A stretch of DNA of 64,000 nucleotides from Dryomyza anilis (GCA_951804985.1 OX638130.1:119797593-119861592); one strand, 5' to 3'. Shown: positions 33,045-46,319, counted from the stretch's first letter. Numbers and translations: made by a program. The notes: generated by a model from the letters alone, not told the origin.

Positions 33045-36000
33045 TTGTGAAAAATTGAGTTTTTGGTGAAAAATTGAATTTTTAGCGAAAATTTGAATTT
33101 GTAGTGAAAAACTGAATTTTTAGTGAAAAATTTAATTTTTAGGAAAAATTTGACTTTTTGGTGTAAAATTGAATTTTTAGTGAAAAATTGAATTTTGAGT
33201 GATAAATTTAATTTTTAGTGAAAAATTGAATTTTTAGTGAAAAATTGAATTTTTAGTGAAAAATTGAATTTTTAGTGAAAAATTGAATTTTTAGTGAAAA
33301 ATTGAATTTTTAGTGAAATATTGAATTTTTAGTGAAAAATTGAATTTTTAGTGAAAAATTGGATTTTTAGTGAAAAATTGAATTTTTGTTGATAAATTCA
33401 ATTTCTGGTGAAAATTTGAATTTTTAGTGAAAATTTGACTTTTTAGTGTAAAATTGAATTTTAAGTCAGAAATTTAATTTCTAGTGAAAAATTGAATTTT
33501 TAGTTAAAAATTGAATGTTTTGTGAAAAATTGAATTTTAGTGAGAAATTAAATTTTTAGTAAAAAATTGGATTTTTAGTGAAAAATTGAATTTTTAGTGA
33601 AAAATTGAATTTTTAGTGAAAAATTGAATTTTTAGTGAAAAATTGAATTTGTAGTGAAAAATTGAATTTTTAGTGAAAAATTGAATTTTTAGTGAAAAAT
33701 TGAATTTTTAGTGAAAAATTGAATTTTTAGTGAAAAATTGAATTTTTAGTGAAAAATTGAATTTTTAGTGAAAAATTGAATTTGTAGTGAAAAATTGAAT
33801 TTTTAGTGAAAAATTGAATTTTTAGTGAAAAATTGAATTTTTAGTGAAAAATTGGATTTTTAGTGAAAAATTGGATTTTTAGTGAAAAATTGAATTTTTA
33901 GTGAAAAATTGAATTTTTAGTGAAAAATTGAATTTTTAGTGAAAAATTGAATTTTTAGTGAAAAATTGAATTTTTAGTGAAAAATTGAATTTTTAGTGAA
34001 AAATTGAATTTTTAGTGAAAAATTGAATTTTTAGTGAAAAATTGAATTTTTAGTGAAAAATTGAATTTTTAGTGAAAAATTGAATTTTTAGTGAAAAATT
34101 GAATTTTTAGTGAAAAATTGAATTTTTAGTGAAAAATTGAATTTTTAGTGAAAAATTGAATTTTTAGTGAAAAATTGAATTTTTAGTGAAAAATTGGATT
34201 TTTAGTGAAAAATTGAATTTTTGTTGATAAATTCAATTTCTGGTGAAAATTTGAATTTTTAGTGAAAATTTGACTTTTTAGTGTAAAATTGAATTTTAAG
34301 TCAGAAATTTAATTTCTAGTCAAAAATTGAATTTTTAGTGAAAAATTGAATTTTTAGTGAAAAATTGAATTTTTAGTGAAAAATTGAATTTTTAGTGAAA
34401 AATTGAATTTTTAGTGAAAAATTGAATTTTTAGTGAAAAATTGAATTTTTAGTGAAAAATTGAATTTTTAGTGAAAATTTGAATTTTTAGTGAAAAATTG
34501 AATTTTTAGTGAAAAATTGAATTTTTAGTGAAAAATTGGATTTTTAGTGAAAAATTGAATTTTTAGTGAAAAATTGAATTTTTAGTGAAAAATTGAATTT
34601 TTAGTGAAAAATTGAATTTTTAGTGAAAAATTGAATTTTTAGTGAAAAATTGAATTTTTAGTGAAAAATTGAATTTTTAGTGAAAAATTGAATTTTTAGT
34701 GAAAAATTGAATTTTTAGTGAAAAATTGAATTTTTAGTGAAAAATTGAATTTTTAGTGAAAAATTGAATTTTTAGTGAAAAATTAAATTTTTAGTGAAAA
34801 ATTGAATTTTTAGTGAAAAATTGAATTTTTAGTGAAAAATTGAATTTTTAGTGAAAAATTGAATTTTTAGTGAAAAATTGGATTTTTAGTGAAAAATTGA
34901 ATTTTTGTTGATAAATTCAATTTCTGGTGAAAATTTGAATTTTTAGTGAAAATTTGACTTTTTAGTGTAAAATTGAATTTTAAGTCAGAAATTTAATTTC
35001 TAGTCAAAAATTGAATTTTTAGTGAAAAATTGAATTTTTAGTGAAAAATTGAATTTTTAGTGAAAAATTGAATTTTTAGTGAAAAATTGAATTTTTAGTG
35101 AAAAATTGAATTTTTAGTGAAAAATTGAATTTTTAGTGAAAAATTGAATTTTTAGTGAAAAATTGAATTTTTAGTGAAAAATTGAATTTTTAGTGAAAAA
35201 TTGAATTTTTAGTGAAAAATTGAATTTTTAGTGAAAAATTGAATTTTTAGTGAAAAATTGAATTTTTAGTGAAAAATTGAATTTTTAGTGAAAAATTGAA
35301 TTTTTAGTGAAAAATTGAATTTTTAGTGAAAAATTGAATTTTTAGTGAAAAATTGAATTTTTAGTGAAAAATTGAATTTTTAGTGAAAAATTGAATTTTT
35401 AGTGAAAAATTGAATTTTTAGTGAAAAATTGAATTTTTAGTGAAAAATTGAATTTTTAGTGAAAAATTGAATTTTTAGTGAAAAATTGAATTTTTAGTGA
35501 AAAATTGAATTTTTAGTGAAAAATTGAATTTTTAGTGAAAAATTGAATTTTTAGTGAAAAATTTAATTTTTAGTAAAAAATTGAATTTTTAGTGAAAAAT
35601 TGAATTTTTAGTGAAAAATTGAATTTTTAGTGAAAAATTGAATTTTTAGTGAAAAATTGAATTTTTAGTGAAAAATTGAATTTTTAGTGAAAAATTGAAT
35701 TTTTAGTGAAAAATTGAATTTTTAGTGAAAAATTGAATTTTTAGTGAAAAATTGAGTTTTTTAGTGAAAAATTGAATTTTTAGTGAAAAATTGAATTTTT
35801 AGTGAAAAATTGAATTTTTAGTGAAAAATTGAATTTTTAGTGAAAAATTGAATTTTTAGTGAAAAATTGAATTTTTAGTGAAAAATTGAATTTTCAGTGA
35901 AAAATTGAATTTTCAGTGAAAAATTGAATTTTTAGTGAAAAATTGAATTTTTATTGAAAAATTGAATTTTTAGTGAAAAATTGAATTTTTAGTGAAAAAT

Positions 36001-38955
36001 TGAATTTTTTAGTGAAAAATTGAATTTTTTAGTGAAAAATTGAATTTTTAGTGAAAAATTGAATTTTTAGTGAAAAATTGAATTTTTAGTGAAAAATTGA
36101 ATTTTTAGTGAAAAATTGAATTTTTAGTGAAAAATTGAGTTTTTTAGTGAAAAATTGAATTTTTAGTGAAAAATTGAATTTTTAGTGAAAAATTGAATTT
36201 TCAGTGAAAAATTGAATTTTTAGTGAAAAATTGAATTTTTAGTGAAAAATTTAATTTTTAGTGAAAAATTGAATTTTTAGTGAAAAATTGAATTTTTAGT
36301 GAAAAATTGAATTTTCAGTGAAAAATTGAATTTTTAGTGAAAAATTGAATTTTTAGTGAAAAATTGAATTTTTAGTGAAAAATTGAATTTTTACTGAAAA
36401 ATTGAATTTTCAGTGAAAAATTGAATTTTTAGTGAAAAATGGAATTTTTAGTGAAAAATTGAATTTTTAGTGAAAAATTGAATTTTTAGTGAAAAATTGA
36501 ATTTTTAGTGAAAAATTGAATTTTTAGTGAAAAATTGAATTTTTAGTGAAAAATTGAATTTTTAGTGAAAAATTGAATTTTTAGTGAAAAATTGAATTTT
36601 TAGTGAAAAATTGAGTTTTTTAGTGAAAAATTGAATTTTTAGTGAAAAATTGAATTTTTTTTAGTGAAAAATTGAATTTTTAGTGAAAAATTGAATTTTT
36701 TTTAGTGAAAAATTGAATTTTTAGTGAAAAATTGAACTTTTAGTGAAAAATTGAATTTTTAGTGAAAAATTGAATTTTTAGTGAAAAATTGAATTTTTAG
36801 TGAAAAATTGAATTTTTAGTGAAAAATTGAATTTTTAGTGAAAAATTGAATTTTTAGTGAAAAATTGAATTTTTAGTGAAAAATTGAATTTTTAGTGAAA
36901 AATTGAATTTTTAGTGAAAAATTGAATTTTTAGTGAAAAATTGAATTTTTAGTGAAAAATTGAATTTTTAGTGAAAAATTGAATTTTTAGTGAAAAATTG
37001 AATTTTTAGTGAAAAATTGAATTTTTAGTGAAAAATTGAATTTTTAGTGAAAAATTGAATTTTTAGTGAAAAATTGAATTTTTAGTGAAAAATTGAATTT
37101 TTAGTGAAAAATTGAATTTTTAGTGAAAAATTGAATTTTTAGTGAAAAATTGAATTTTTAGTGAAAAATTGAATTTTTAGTGAAAAATTGAATTTTTAGT
37201 GAAAAATTGAATTTTTAGTGAAAAATTGAATTTTTAGTGAAAAATTGAATTTTTAGTGAAAAATTGAATTTTTAGTGAAAAATTGAATTTTTAGTGAAAA
37301 ATTGAATTTTTAGTGAAAAATTTAATTTTTAGTAAAAAATTGAATTTTTAGTGAAAAATTGAATTTTTAGTGAAAAATTGAATTTTTAGTGAAAAATTGA
37401 ATTTTTAGTGAAAAATTGAATTTTTAGTGAAAAATTGAATTTTTAGTGAAAAATTGAATTTTTAGTGAAAAATTGAATTTTTAGTGAAAAATTGAATTTT
37501 TAGTGAAAAATTGAATTTTTAGTGAAAAATTGAATTTTTAGTGAAAAATTGAGTTTTTTAGTGAAAAATTGAATTTTTAGTGAAAAATTGAATTTTTAGT
37601 GAAAAATTGAATTTTTAGTGAAAAATTGAATTTTTAGTGAAAAATTGAATTTTTAGTGAAAAATTGAATTTTTACTGAAAAATTGAATTTTCAGTGAAAA
37701 ATTGAATTTTTAGTGAAAAATTGAATTTTTATTGAAAAATTGAATTTTTAGTAAAAAATTGAATTTTTAGTGAAAAATTGAATTTTTTAGTGAAAAATTG
37801 AATTTTTTAGTGAAAAATTGAATTTTTAGTGAAAAATTGAATTTTTAGTGAAAAATTTAATTTTTAGTGAAAAATTGAATTTTTAGTGAAAAATTGAATT
37901 TTTAGTGAAAAATTGAATTTTTAGTGAAAAATTGAATTTTTAGTGAAAAATTGAATTTTTAGTGAAAAATTGAATTTTTAGTGAAAAATTGAATTTTTAG
38001 TGAAAAATTGAGTTTTTTAGTGAAAAATTGAATTTTTAGTGAAAAATTGAATTTTTTTTAGTGAAAAATTGAATTTTTAGTGAAAAATTGAATTTTGAAG
38101 TTTTTAGTGAAAATTTGAATTTTTAGTGAAAATTTGAATTTTTAGTGAAAAATTGAATTTTTAGTGAAAAATTGAATTTTTAGTGAAAAATTGAATTTTT
38201 AGTGAAAAATTGAATTTTTAGTGAAAAATTGAATTTTTAGTGAAAAATTGAATTTTTAGTGAAAAATTGAATTTTTAGTGAAAAATTGAATTTTTAGTGA
38301 AAAATTGAATTTTTAGTGAAAAATTGAATTTTTAGTGAAAAATTGAATTTTTAGTGAAAAATTGAATTTTTAGTGAAAAATTGAATTTTTAGTGAAAAAT
38401 TGAATTTTTAGTGAAAAATTGAATTTATAGTGAAAAATTGAATTTTTAGTGAAAAATTGAATTTTTAGTGAAAAATTGAATTTTTAGTGAAAAATTGAAT
38501 TTTTAGTGAAAAATTGAATTTTTAGTGAAAAATTGAATTTTTAGTGAAAAATTGAATTTTTAGTGAAAAATTGAATTTTTAGTGAAAAATTGAATTTTTA
38601 GTGAAAAATTGAATTTTTAGTGAAAAATTGAATTTTTAGTGAAAAATTGAATTTTTAGTGAAAAATTGAATTTTTAGTGAAAATTTGAATTTTTAGTGAA
38701 AAATTGAATTTTAAGTGAAAAATTGAGTTTTTTTTAGTGAAAAATTGAATTTTTAGTGAAAATTGAGTTTTTTAGTGAAAAATTGAATTTTTAGTGAAAA
38801 ATTGAATTTTTAGTGAAAAATTGAATTTTTAGTGAAAAATTGAATTTTTAGTGAAAAATTGAATTTTTAGTGAAAAATTGAATTTTTAGTGAAAAATTGA
38901 ATTTTTAGTGAAAAATTGAATTTTTAGTGAAAAATTGAATTTTTAGTAAAAATAT
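33045..38955. repeat. 19-bp satellite array, about 5.9 kb and about 310 copies
   Basis: The unit is g + aatttttagtgaaaaatt. Within it aattttt and aaaaatt are exact reverse complements around agtg, so every monomer has dyad symmetry. Most copies are identical. Variants (gtagtg, cagtg, attgagttttttag with extra T, ggattttt) are scattered, and the edges are more diverged than the centre. A distinctive run of variant monomers (starting ggatttttag, then tttgttgataaattcaattt) occurs at 33361, 34196 and 34880. No frame is open through it and nothing lies between units, so it is not a CRISPR array. Confidence 0.97.
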
Positions 38956-39743
38956 GAATTTTGATTGCAATTAATATTTTTATTAAATATTTCCAACTTT
39001 ATTTCATTTTAATTGAATAATTTGGAATATTAAATGAAATATTTTCCTATAAATGCAAATATTGCAAATTAAAACATAGTCCCTATACATATATAAAATA
39101 AACAATTAATTCGTTTAAATTGCACATTAAAATTCTGCAAGTGAAAAAATAAACTTTGCTAAATATTTATATATTTACGAAATGAAAACAAATAAGTTTT
39201 GCTTTTGAAATATATTTGAGAATGGCATAATACCTGGCCTGATATGGCAATAATTCAGAACAGCGGAAAGACAAACAATAACTGAGGTGTACAAATAGCA
39301 GGCATTACAAATTCAAACTCAGTTAGACAGACAGACATACAAACGAAAGGAACAACATACACACACCGACAATATCGACAAGCAGCACAACATAAACAAT
39401 ACCAGCAGCAGCAGCAACAACTCATCAATATTCATAACAGCAAATGGAATTCAGGATCAAAAGGATTATTGCACAATATTTTTGAAAATCTATTTAATTT
39501 TTTTTTATTATTTGTTCAAATTGTAAATTGTAGCTCTGTGTTTTTCTTATGATTGAAAAATGTTTAAATTCGAGTTTGAGAAAATAATACATATTACAAT
39601 GCTCATTGTTAGAGTTTATAGACTTAATTTGATTTTTTGACGAAACTTGATTTTTTCACCATAATTTTGGGTATAAATAAAAGAATACTGAAAATAAATA
39701 AAATATAACTTATAAAAAACTGAGAATTCATTCCAAATACTAA
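38956..39743. other. Satellite flank and spacer
   Basis: AT-rich sequence after the array. 39290-39440 has short acagacagaca and cagcagcagcaac microsatellite-like runs. No gene is recognised. Confidence 0.4.
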
Positions 39744-39925
39744 AGCTCGAATCACACGATTGAATAAACAGTCAACTTTTGAATCAATTTTCAAATAATT
39801 TTAATATCAGTCGTGTGATTGCCCAATTTTTGTATGGAAAATAAAGAAATCCCACGATTGATATTTAAATTGTTTTGAAAATTGATTCAAAAGTTGACTG
39901 TTTATTCAATCGTGTGATTCGAGCT
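39744..39925. mobile_element. 182-bp foldback MITE with about 52-bp arms
   Basis: The left arm starts agctcgaatcacacgattg and continues aataaacagtcaactttt, gaatcaattttcaaa. The right arm is its reverse complement almost base for base, ending cgtgtgattcgagct. taa flanks both sides (39741-39743 and 39926-39928), a TWA-type 3-bp target duplication as in PIF/Harbinger. Secondary palindromic motifs (atcagtcgtgtgattg / aatcccacgattgat) sit inside. It is essentially intact, so insertion was probably fairly recent. Confidence 0.85.
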
Positions 39926-40139
39926 TAAGAAGTGTTTATTCGAAAGAAGTGATTCTGAAACCATTGGTATTCCTATCTATCATAAATGATTTTTGTTTGG
40001 CGTTTTCTTGTATCTAACTGGTTCTATTACGCAAAATTAAGAAAAATACCGATTCAGTAGTTCTTTTTATAAAATATGTTGTGTAATAAGTGTGTTTTGT
40101 ATAACTAAGTTAAAAATGGGGATATACAATGATATCTGT

Positions 40140-41230
40140 ACAAATGTATAACAAATTCATTTCAAGACATTCATTTTATTTCAAGACATGTACTGATTCT
40201 ATGCTCAAAAACCAAATGAATGTTTTGCACGCAACAACCAAGCACAAATATGTAGTGTCAAAAACAAATCATAAACAAGATATAGCTGAATTGCATAATT
40301 TAAAATGATGTTCAGTAAAAACTAAAACACTGAAATGCACTGCATTTTACACTATTAACTCATTGCATTTTATATTTTTTTGTATCATTCTTACTCTAAG
40401 GAATTTTCATTAAAATATATTGAAACATTTAAAAAAGTATAAGAAAATCATATTATATTTTATATAAAGTTTTTTTTTTTAATTAATGAACAACATTTTT
40501 TTTTCGTGATTTAATTTATTTCGAAAAATTTTATCATTTGTTGAAGATATTTTTTTTGTCTAATGCATTGTTTTTGGTGTACAAACTTTTTTTTTACATT
40601 TTTTTTTGCAAAAATATGTTTGTTTTAATTTTTATAAACACATTAATACCGAAAACAACATGGCTGCCGTTGAACGCCGAGCGGCAGATATGTTGTTTTC
40701 AATATTCGTCTTCTCACTACAAAAGTATTGTTCTATGTTATTCGTTGTTCTCACTTACAGTACTTCTTGCATTTTCAGTGGCAGCAGTGTCATTTGGTTC
40801 TGTTTTCCAAGACATTTAATGTCTTGAAATAAAATTGTCTTGAAATAAAATTGTCACTAATGAAACAAATACAAATATGTTGTTGTTTTCAATGTTCGTC
40901 GTCTCACTATGAAAGTATTGTTGTATGTTACTCGTTGCGCTCACCCACTGTACTTCTAGCAATTTCAGTGACAGTAGTGTCATTTGGTTTTGTTTCACAA
41001 GACATTGAGTGTCTTGAAAGAAAAATGTCTTGGCACTATTTGACACTAATGAAACAAATACAGATATGTTGTTGTTTTCAATGTTCGTCGTCTCACTATG
41101 AAAGAATTGTTGTGTGTTACTCGTTGCGCTCACTCACTGTACACCTTGCATTTTCAGTGACAATATTGTCATTTGGTTTTGTTTTTCAAGTGTCTTGAAA
41201 TAAACAGTGCAGTAGTGCATATTTTGCCGA
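40140..41230 (+). repeat. Old repeat family R with three tandem copies of a 188-bp module
   Basis: 40150-40450 matches the family R flanks at 19860-19960 and 22561-23080. The module ttgttttcaatgttcgtc(g)tctcactatgaa, gttactcgttgcgctcac, gtcatttggttttgtt and aatgaaacaaatac then recurs at about 40685, 40873 and 41062, a period of 187-189 bp. Open frames here are byproducts of the repeats. This copy lacks the 2600-bp insertion, so it shows the empty-site state. Confidence 0.72.
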
Positions 41231-41379
41231 GGGAACTTCAAATACAATTGTCCAGCTAAACTAGGCGTGCGATATATCATCATTCAATAAACCTTAATTC
41301 ATAATTCACAAAATTATGAATGAAATATTTTGCCAACACGAGACGACATATTTGCTATATTCTAAACCATTTACAAAAG

Positions 41380-41850
41380 ACATCAATTGAAATTCAGAAT
41401 TTCCATTTGAAATTCAAAAGACATCAATTAAAATTCAGAAATTACATTTGAAATTCAAAAGTCATCAATTAAAATTCAGAAAATTTCATATGAAATTCTG
41501 AAATTTATATATGGATTTCAAAAATTTTCCATTTGAAATACAGAAATTTACATTTGAAATTCAAAAAATGTCCATTTAAAATTCAGAAAATTTCCTTTTA
41601 AATTTCAGAAATTTTAAATTGAAAATTTCTCAATGTCAAAAATGTGTTTGAAATGGATATTTTGAATTTCAAATGAAGTTTTCTGAATTTAAAATGAAAA
41701 TTTCTGAATTTCAAAACGAAATTTCTGAATTTAAAATGGAAATTTCTGAATTTCAAACGGTAATTTCTGAATTTTAAATGGACATTTCTGAATTTAAAAC
41801 GGTAATTTCTGAATTTCAATTGACGTCTTTTGAATTTCAATTGTTATAAA
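41380..41850. repeat. Degenerate repeat of aaattcagaaatttccatttg type
   Basis: Variants of gaaattcagaaatttccatt fill 41390-41620 in one orientation. Their reverse complement (tttctgaatttaaaatggaa) fills 41650-41850, so the block forms a long imperfect inverted repeat centred near 41630. The minus frame 41598-41840 with its KFRNFHFKFRN periodicity comes from this repeat. Confidence 0.75.
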
Positions 41851-43205
41851 CTGTAAATAGTGTAGAATACTAAATAGATGATTTTCGAAAGCATTTGGCA
41901 GGTTATCAAATTTTGTGGAATTATAAATATATTCCCGACATATTTTAGGTACGAGCTGAAAAAAACAGCTTTTGTTATAAATTCTGCTTTTGTCTAAATC
42001 TTCCATTTTTAAGTTTCTGAACTGTTTTGAGCCTGCAAACATTTTTATCTTGAGATAATATGATTTTTAATTTTTTCTGATTCATCAAAATATTCTGTAG
42101 AATGTGTTTTGGTGTAGGATCATATTTCACCACTTCGAAAGAATTTTATAAGAGGTTACTACCAAAGTATCTATTTTAGAATATATGGAATTGATTTCTG
42201 AATTCCTGAAAATATTGTCTGGATTCGTGGGTATATCAAAAAATAGTCCTATTTTATACGACTATTAGACGGGTCCATTTTCTATATTCTGAATTCTCTG
42301 AAAGTTCTTCACATCGACTTTTTCCTCCAATAAAGCATTTGTACAAGTTTAACTTGTCTCGATTTGAAATCATGAAAATCCACTGTCAGTCCAATATACG
42401 TACATCAAACAAGTATATTTTTGTTTATTCGTTTAGTTATTAATAAAAAGGAAAATATGTTACAATTTAGAAACCATGATTTTTAGGCAAGTCTTTTATG
42501 TGTTTTTTTACTTTGGCTAATAGAAAAACAAAATAATTTAACAGCAACCATTTAAAAGCCTTTAAGGATTTTATTTGATGCTGCAACTCCGAGTAAACGT
42601 TCATTTTAACATAGCACAAACATGGACACATGAATATAATCCTTTAAATGTGAAATAATATTGATTGCATTTGAGGACTACCTTCCAAGGTAAGTTCTTG
42701 GTATTAAGGCATGGATACTGCACAAGGATTGAACTTGCTGGAATTTGTCAAAAACAGAATCTTCCATTTATGTTATACGATATATCAAAATGCTTCAATG
42801 TTATTCATAGTACACATGTGTAAAATATTTTCATTATTTTTATTTAATGCTCTTTGGATATTTTTGCAACTGTTGAAAATAGTTCAAAAAACATTTGTAA
42901 TTCTGTGATTTGGCACTGAGCTGGTTATTCTGAATTGATTTTCTAAGCAAAGTAAAAATAAAATCAAATAAACAAAATAATAATTTACAGGTATAAAAAT
43001 AATAAATACGATATGCATTTTGGACATGCTAAAGCGCATTGAATGCAAACAAATTTAACTTTTATTTATTTTTATTTAAATCGAATTTAATATTATTTCA
43101 GATTTATTTAGAAGTTTTGCATGATTAAATGTTTTTGCTACAAGTACTATGAAATATGAACATTATGTCTTATATAAGGGACATAATTCATAAATTAAAG
43201 ACCTT
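41851..43205. other. Spacer between repeats, no feature recognised
   Basis: AT-rich sequence without tandem structure. One 65-codon + frame (42711-42908) has no recognisable domain. Nothing else is supported. Confidence 0.4.
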
Positions 43206-43207
43206 TA

Positions 43208-43925
43208 CTGGAAAAATTAAATTTTTAGTGAAAAATTTAATTTTTAGAGAAAAATTGAATTTTTAGTGAAAAATTGAATTTTTGTGATAAATTTAATTTT
43301 TAGTGAAAAATGGAATTTTTAGTTAAAAATTGAATGTTTTGTGAAAAATTGAATTTTAGTGAGAAATTAAATTTTTAGTAAAAAATTGGATTTTTAGTGA
43401 AAAATTGAATTTTTAGTGAAAAATTGAATTTTTAGTGAAAAATTGAATTTTTAGTGAAAAATTGAATTTGTAGTGAAAAATTGAATTTTTAGTGAAAAAT
43501 TGAATTTTTAGTGAAAAATTGAATTTTTAGTGAAAAATTGAATTTTTAGTGAAAAATTGAATTTTTAGTGAAAAATTGAATTTTTAGTGAAAAATTGAAT
43601 TTGTAGTGAAAAATTGAATTTTTAGTGAAAAATTGAATTTTTAGTGAAAAATTGAATTTTAGTGAAAAATTGAATTTTTAGTGAAAAATTGAATTTTTAG
43701 TGAAAAATTGAATTTTTAGTGAAAAATTGAATTTGTAGTGAAAAATTGAATTTTTAGTGAAAAATTGAATTTTTAGTGAAAAATTGAATTTTAGTGAAAA
43801 ATTGAATTTTTAGTGAAAAATTGAATTTTTAGTGAAAAATTGAATTTTTTGTGAAAAATTGAATTTTTTGTGAAAAATTTAATTTGAGTGAAAAATTGAA
43901 TTTTTAGTGAAAAATATGAATTTTT
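43208..43925. repeat. Second 19-bp satellite array (about 38 copies)
   Basis: Same unit as the 33-39 kb array. The run of variants agttaaaaattgaatgtttt, gtgaaaaattgaattttagtg and agaaattaaatttttagta at 43321-43395 matches 33503-33577, and both are followed by normal units and a gtagtg variant in the same order. The array was therefore derived by transfer of a segment, not independent amplification. Confidence 0.93.
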
Positions 43926-44780
43926 CTTTAATATTCCAAAATTTTGAATGAAAAATCGATTTTTTTTTTCATTATTAAAAATTTTATATAAATAATTTTT
44001 CTTTTTTTTATGTATTTAACAAGAATTTCTAATCTAGGTAATTAAGACAACACAAAATCGTTTAACGCCAGCACAAAAGTCAAGAACTCTCCAAGCCTCC
44101 AGAGGCAGCTGTGCCAATCAATTGCTTTAAATACTCGCGAGACCTGCGCCAACAGCAGTCGCATAACCTCAGCAAGATTAATTGGTAAAGCCTTCCTTCC
44201 TTCCACCCCAATCCTTTCCCGAACTTTCGACGGCAACCGCATTAAGCTTACATGGCGAAAAGCAAGAGACTAAAATTCTTCACCGAATTACAGGAAGTTA
44301 CAAAGTGTCGCACTTCGTGTGCAGTAAGTGTCTTAATTGAAGTCGGTTCGTCGGTCGTTAGAACGGACAGACGCTCGTTCGGGTTGGTGTGCATGTGTGA
44401 CGATCCGTCTATGGGGACTCAGTAACATTTTAATTAATTTGTTACTGTAATGTTAAAGCAGACGGACGGACAGATATACACATACTTGATAGGTGCTGCC
44501 ACATGCGGTAAAAACATGAACTAAAGAAAAGAGTTGAACTTGCACTGGGAGCCAGTTGATTTGTGACGTCTTTGTGACACAGGGTCCTGTGTGACATTAT
44601 TTTAAAAAGGTTTTAAAATAAGTTACACAAATGAAGTCATGAAATTAAAAAAAAAATTACAAATAGAAATTTGGGTTTCATATTATATTTTGAGAAGTTC
44701 TTTTTAATCGATATAGTTAATTCAACAATAAGAATTGTGCATGCAAATGCATTACTTTCAAAGAGATCCTATAAATGAAA
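43926..44780. other. Mixed-composition stretch
   Basis: 44040-44280 is C-rich on the + strand (tcaagaactctccaagcctc, gcgagacctgcgcc) and unlike the flanking A/T DNA. 44460 has an acggacggacag run. A minus frame (44042-44242) has no known domain. Possibly a decayed element or unique sequence. Confidence 0.35.
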
Positions 44781-46190
44781 TATATTCTTTATTAAAACAT
44801 CCCCAGAAATTTTGTTTAAAAAGGTCGAGGTAGTTTAGAAACATTTCTTTGACATATTTCAAACAGAAAAGGCGAAGTTTGTACCACAAGCTATTTGTTC
44901 TCTTCCCAAAATATTCGATTTATCTGTGTGAAATATGCCTGAAATATTTCTGAAAAATGACAGTAATCTAGTCTCGGGATGTCTTTAAAAATGCATAGAA
45001 TTAAAATCCTCCCGAGACAAAATGTCTGTCATATTTTCGTAATATTTCCGACTTATTTCCATTTAGGTCTCCAAGACAAAACATTTGGCAGGCTCAAGGC
45101 AGTTTAGAAACGTATTTTCGGAAGATTTTAAGTAGACAAAGACGGAGTTTGTATCAAAAGCTTTCCATTCTCAAAATATTCCGTGAATCTTCCTTTAAAA
45201 TTTAATACAATTGGTTAAATATTTGGCAGGCTCACGGCAGTTTAGAAATATATTTTCGGTAGATTTTAAGCAGACAAAGGCGGAGTTTGTATCAAAAGCT
45301 TTCCATTCTCAAAATTTTCCGGGAATCTTCTTTTAAAATTCTATATAATTAGATAATCTGACAAACGCTTCCTATGAACTTCCATTTATATTTCCCAACA
45401 CAATATTTTTGACGGGCTTTGGCTAGTTTAGCAACATTATATTGAAAGATTTCAAGCAGAAAAAGGCGGATTTTGTACAAAAATTGTTTTTTTTTTGTCT
45501 GTTTCCAAAATACGAGGGAATCGTCTATAAAGTTTCCTATATTTTGATAACCTGCCATACACTTCCCAAAAAATGGCAGAAATATTCCTATAAAAAATCC
45601 AAGATATTATATCTAGAAACCAAATTTGGTTAAGGATTATTTCCGGCTCTTTTCTAGCAATCACTGCTTGAAATCTATCATACATATATTTTTAATCTAC
45701 ATTGATCCTACCAAAAATTTTGTCTTCAGCTGGTTTTCAAATTTTAAAGACAGATTCACGTCATATTTCGGGTATTGGCAGAAAATAGACAGCATTTGAT
45801 ACTACTCCACCTTTGTCTGTTCAAATTATATCAAATAAAAAAGTTCTAAACTGTATCGACCTTTCCAAAAATGTTTGTTTAGGGTACTCGAGGAAATATT
45901 TCTGGCATTTTTTAGGAATATTTTTGGAATAATACCGTAAAACACGCAAATAAAACATATGATAGGCAGATTTAATGTTATGAAACATTAAGGGCAGATT
46001 GTCTGTATTCTTCATACTGCTTTAGAGACAAACTCTGTCTTTCTCTGTTTGAAATATATCGAAAATATATTTAAAAACTGAATTGATCCTGCCAACAATG
46101 CTGTACATGGTACCGAGACAAAATTTTCATTTCACAAATATATCTCGCATATTTCGATTTGCAAAATGAAAGATTGTGGAATGCGTAAAA
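44781..46190. repeat. Degenerate tandem repeat, units of about 130-180 bp
   Basis: The phrase ggcaggctca(a/c)ggcagttta with gaaa..tattttcgg, agattttaag(c/t)agacaaagg and cggagtttgtatcaaaagct recurs at about 45090 and 45226 (136-bp period). More diverged forms appear near 44820, 45412 and, in parts, 45640-46110. Open frames on both strands within it are short and inconsistent. Confidence 0.65.
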
Positions 46191-46319
46191 AGGTTATTTT
46201 TGATAATCTTAATTTTTTGGTGTATTATTTTCAATTTTTCAAAGTCTTTAAAGTTTAAAACTCACACTGTTTAACTTAAAGTTACAAAGTAAAAAAAAAA
46301 AAAATTGATTGCATAGCCA

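Noticed and set aside
33045..38955. CRISPR-like regular repeats
   Set aside because: Units are 19 bp and directly adjacent with no spacers, in eukaryotic DNA; it is a satellite.
41598..41840. Minus-strand ORF with KFRN periodic repeats
   Set aside because: Arises from the degenerate aaattcagaaatttcc repeat.
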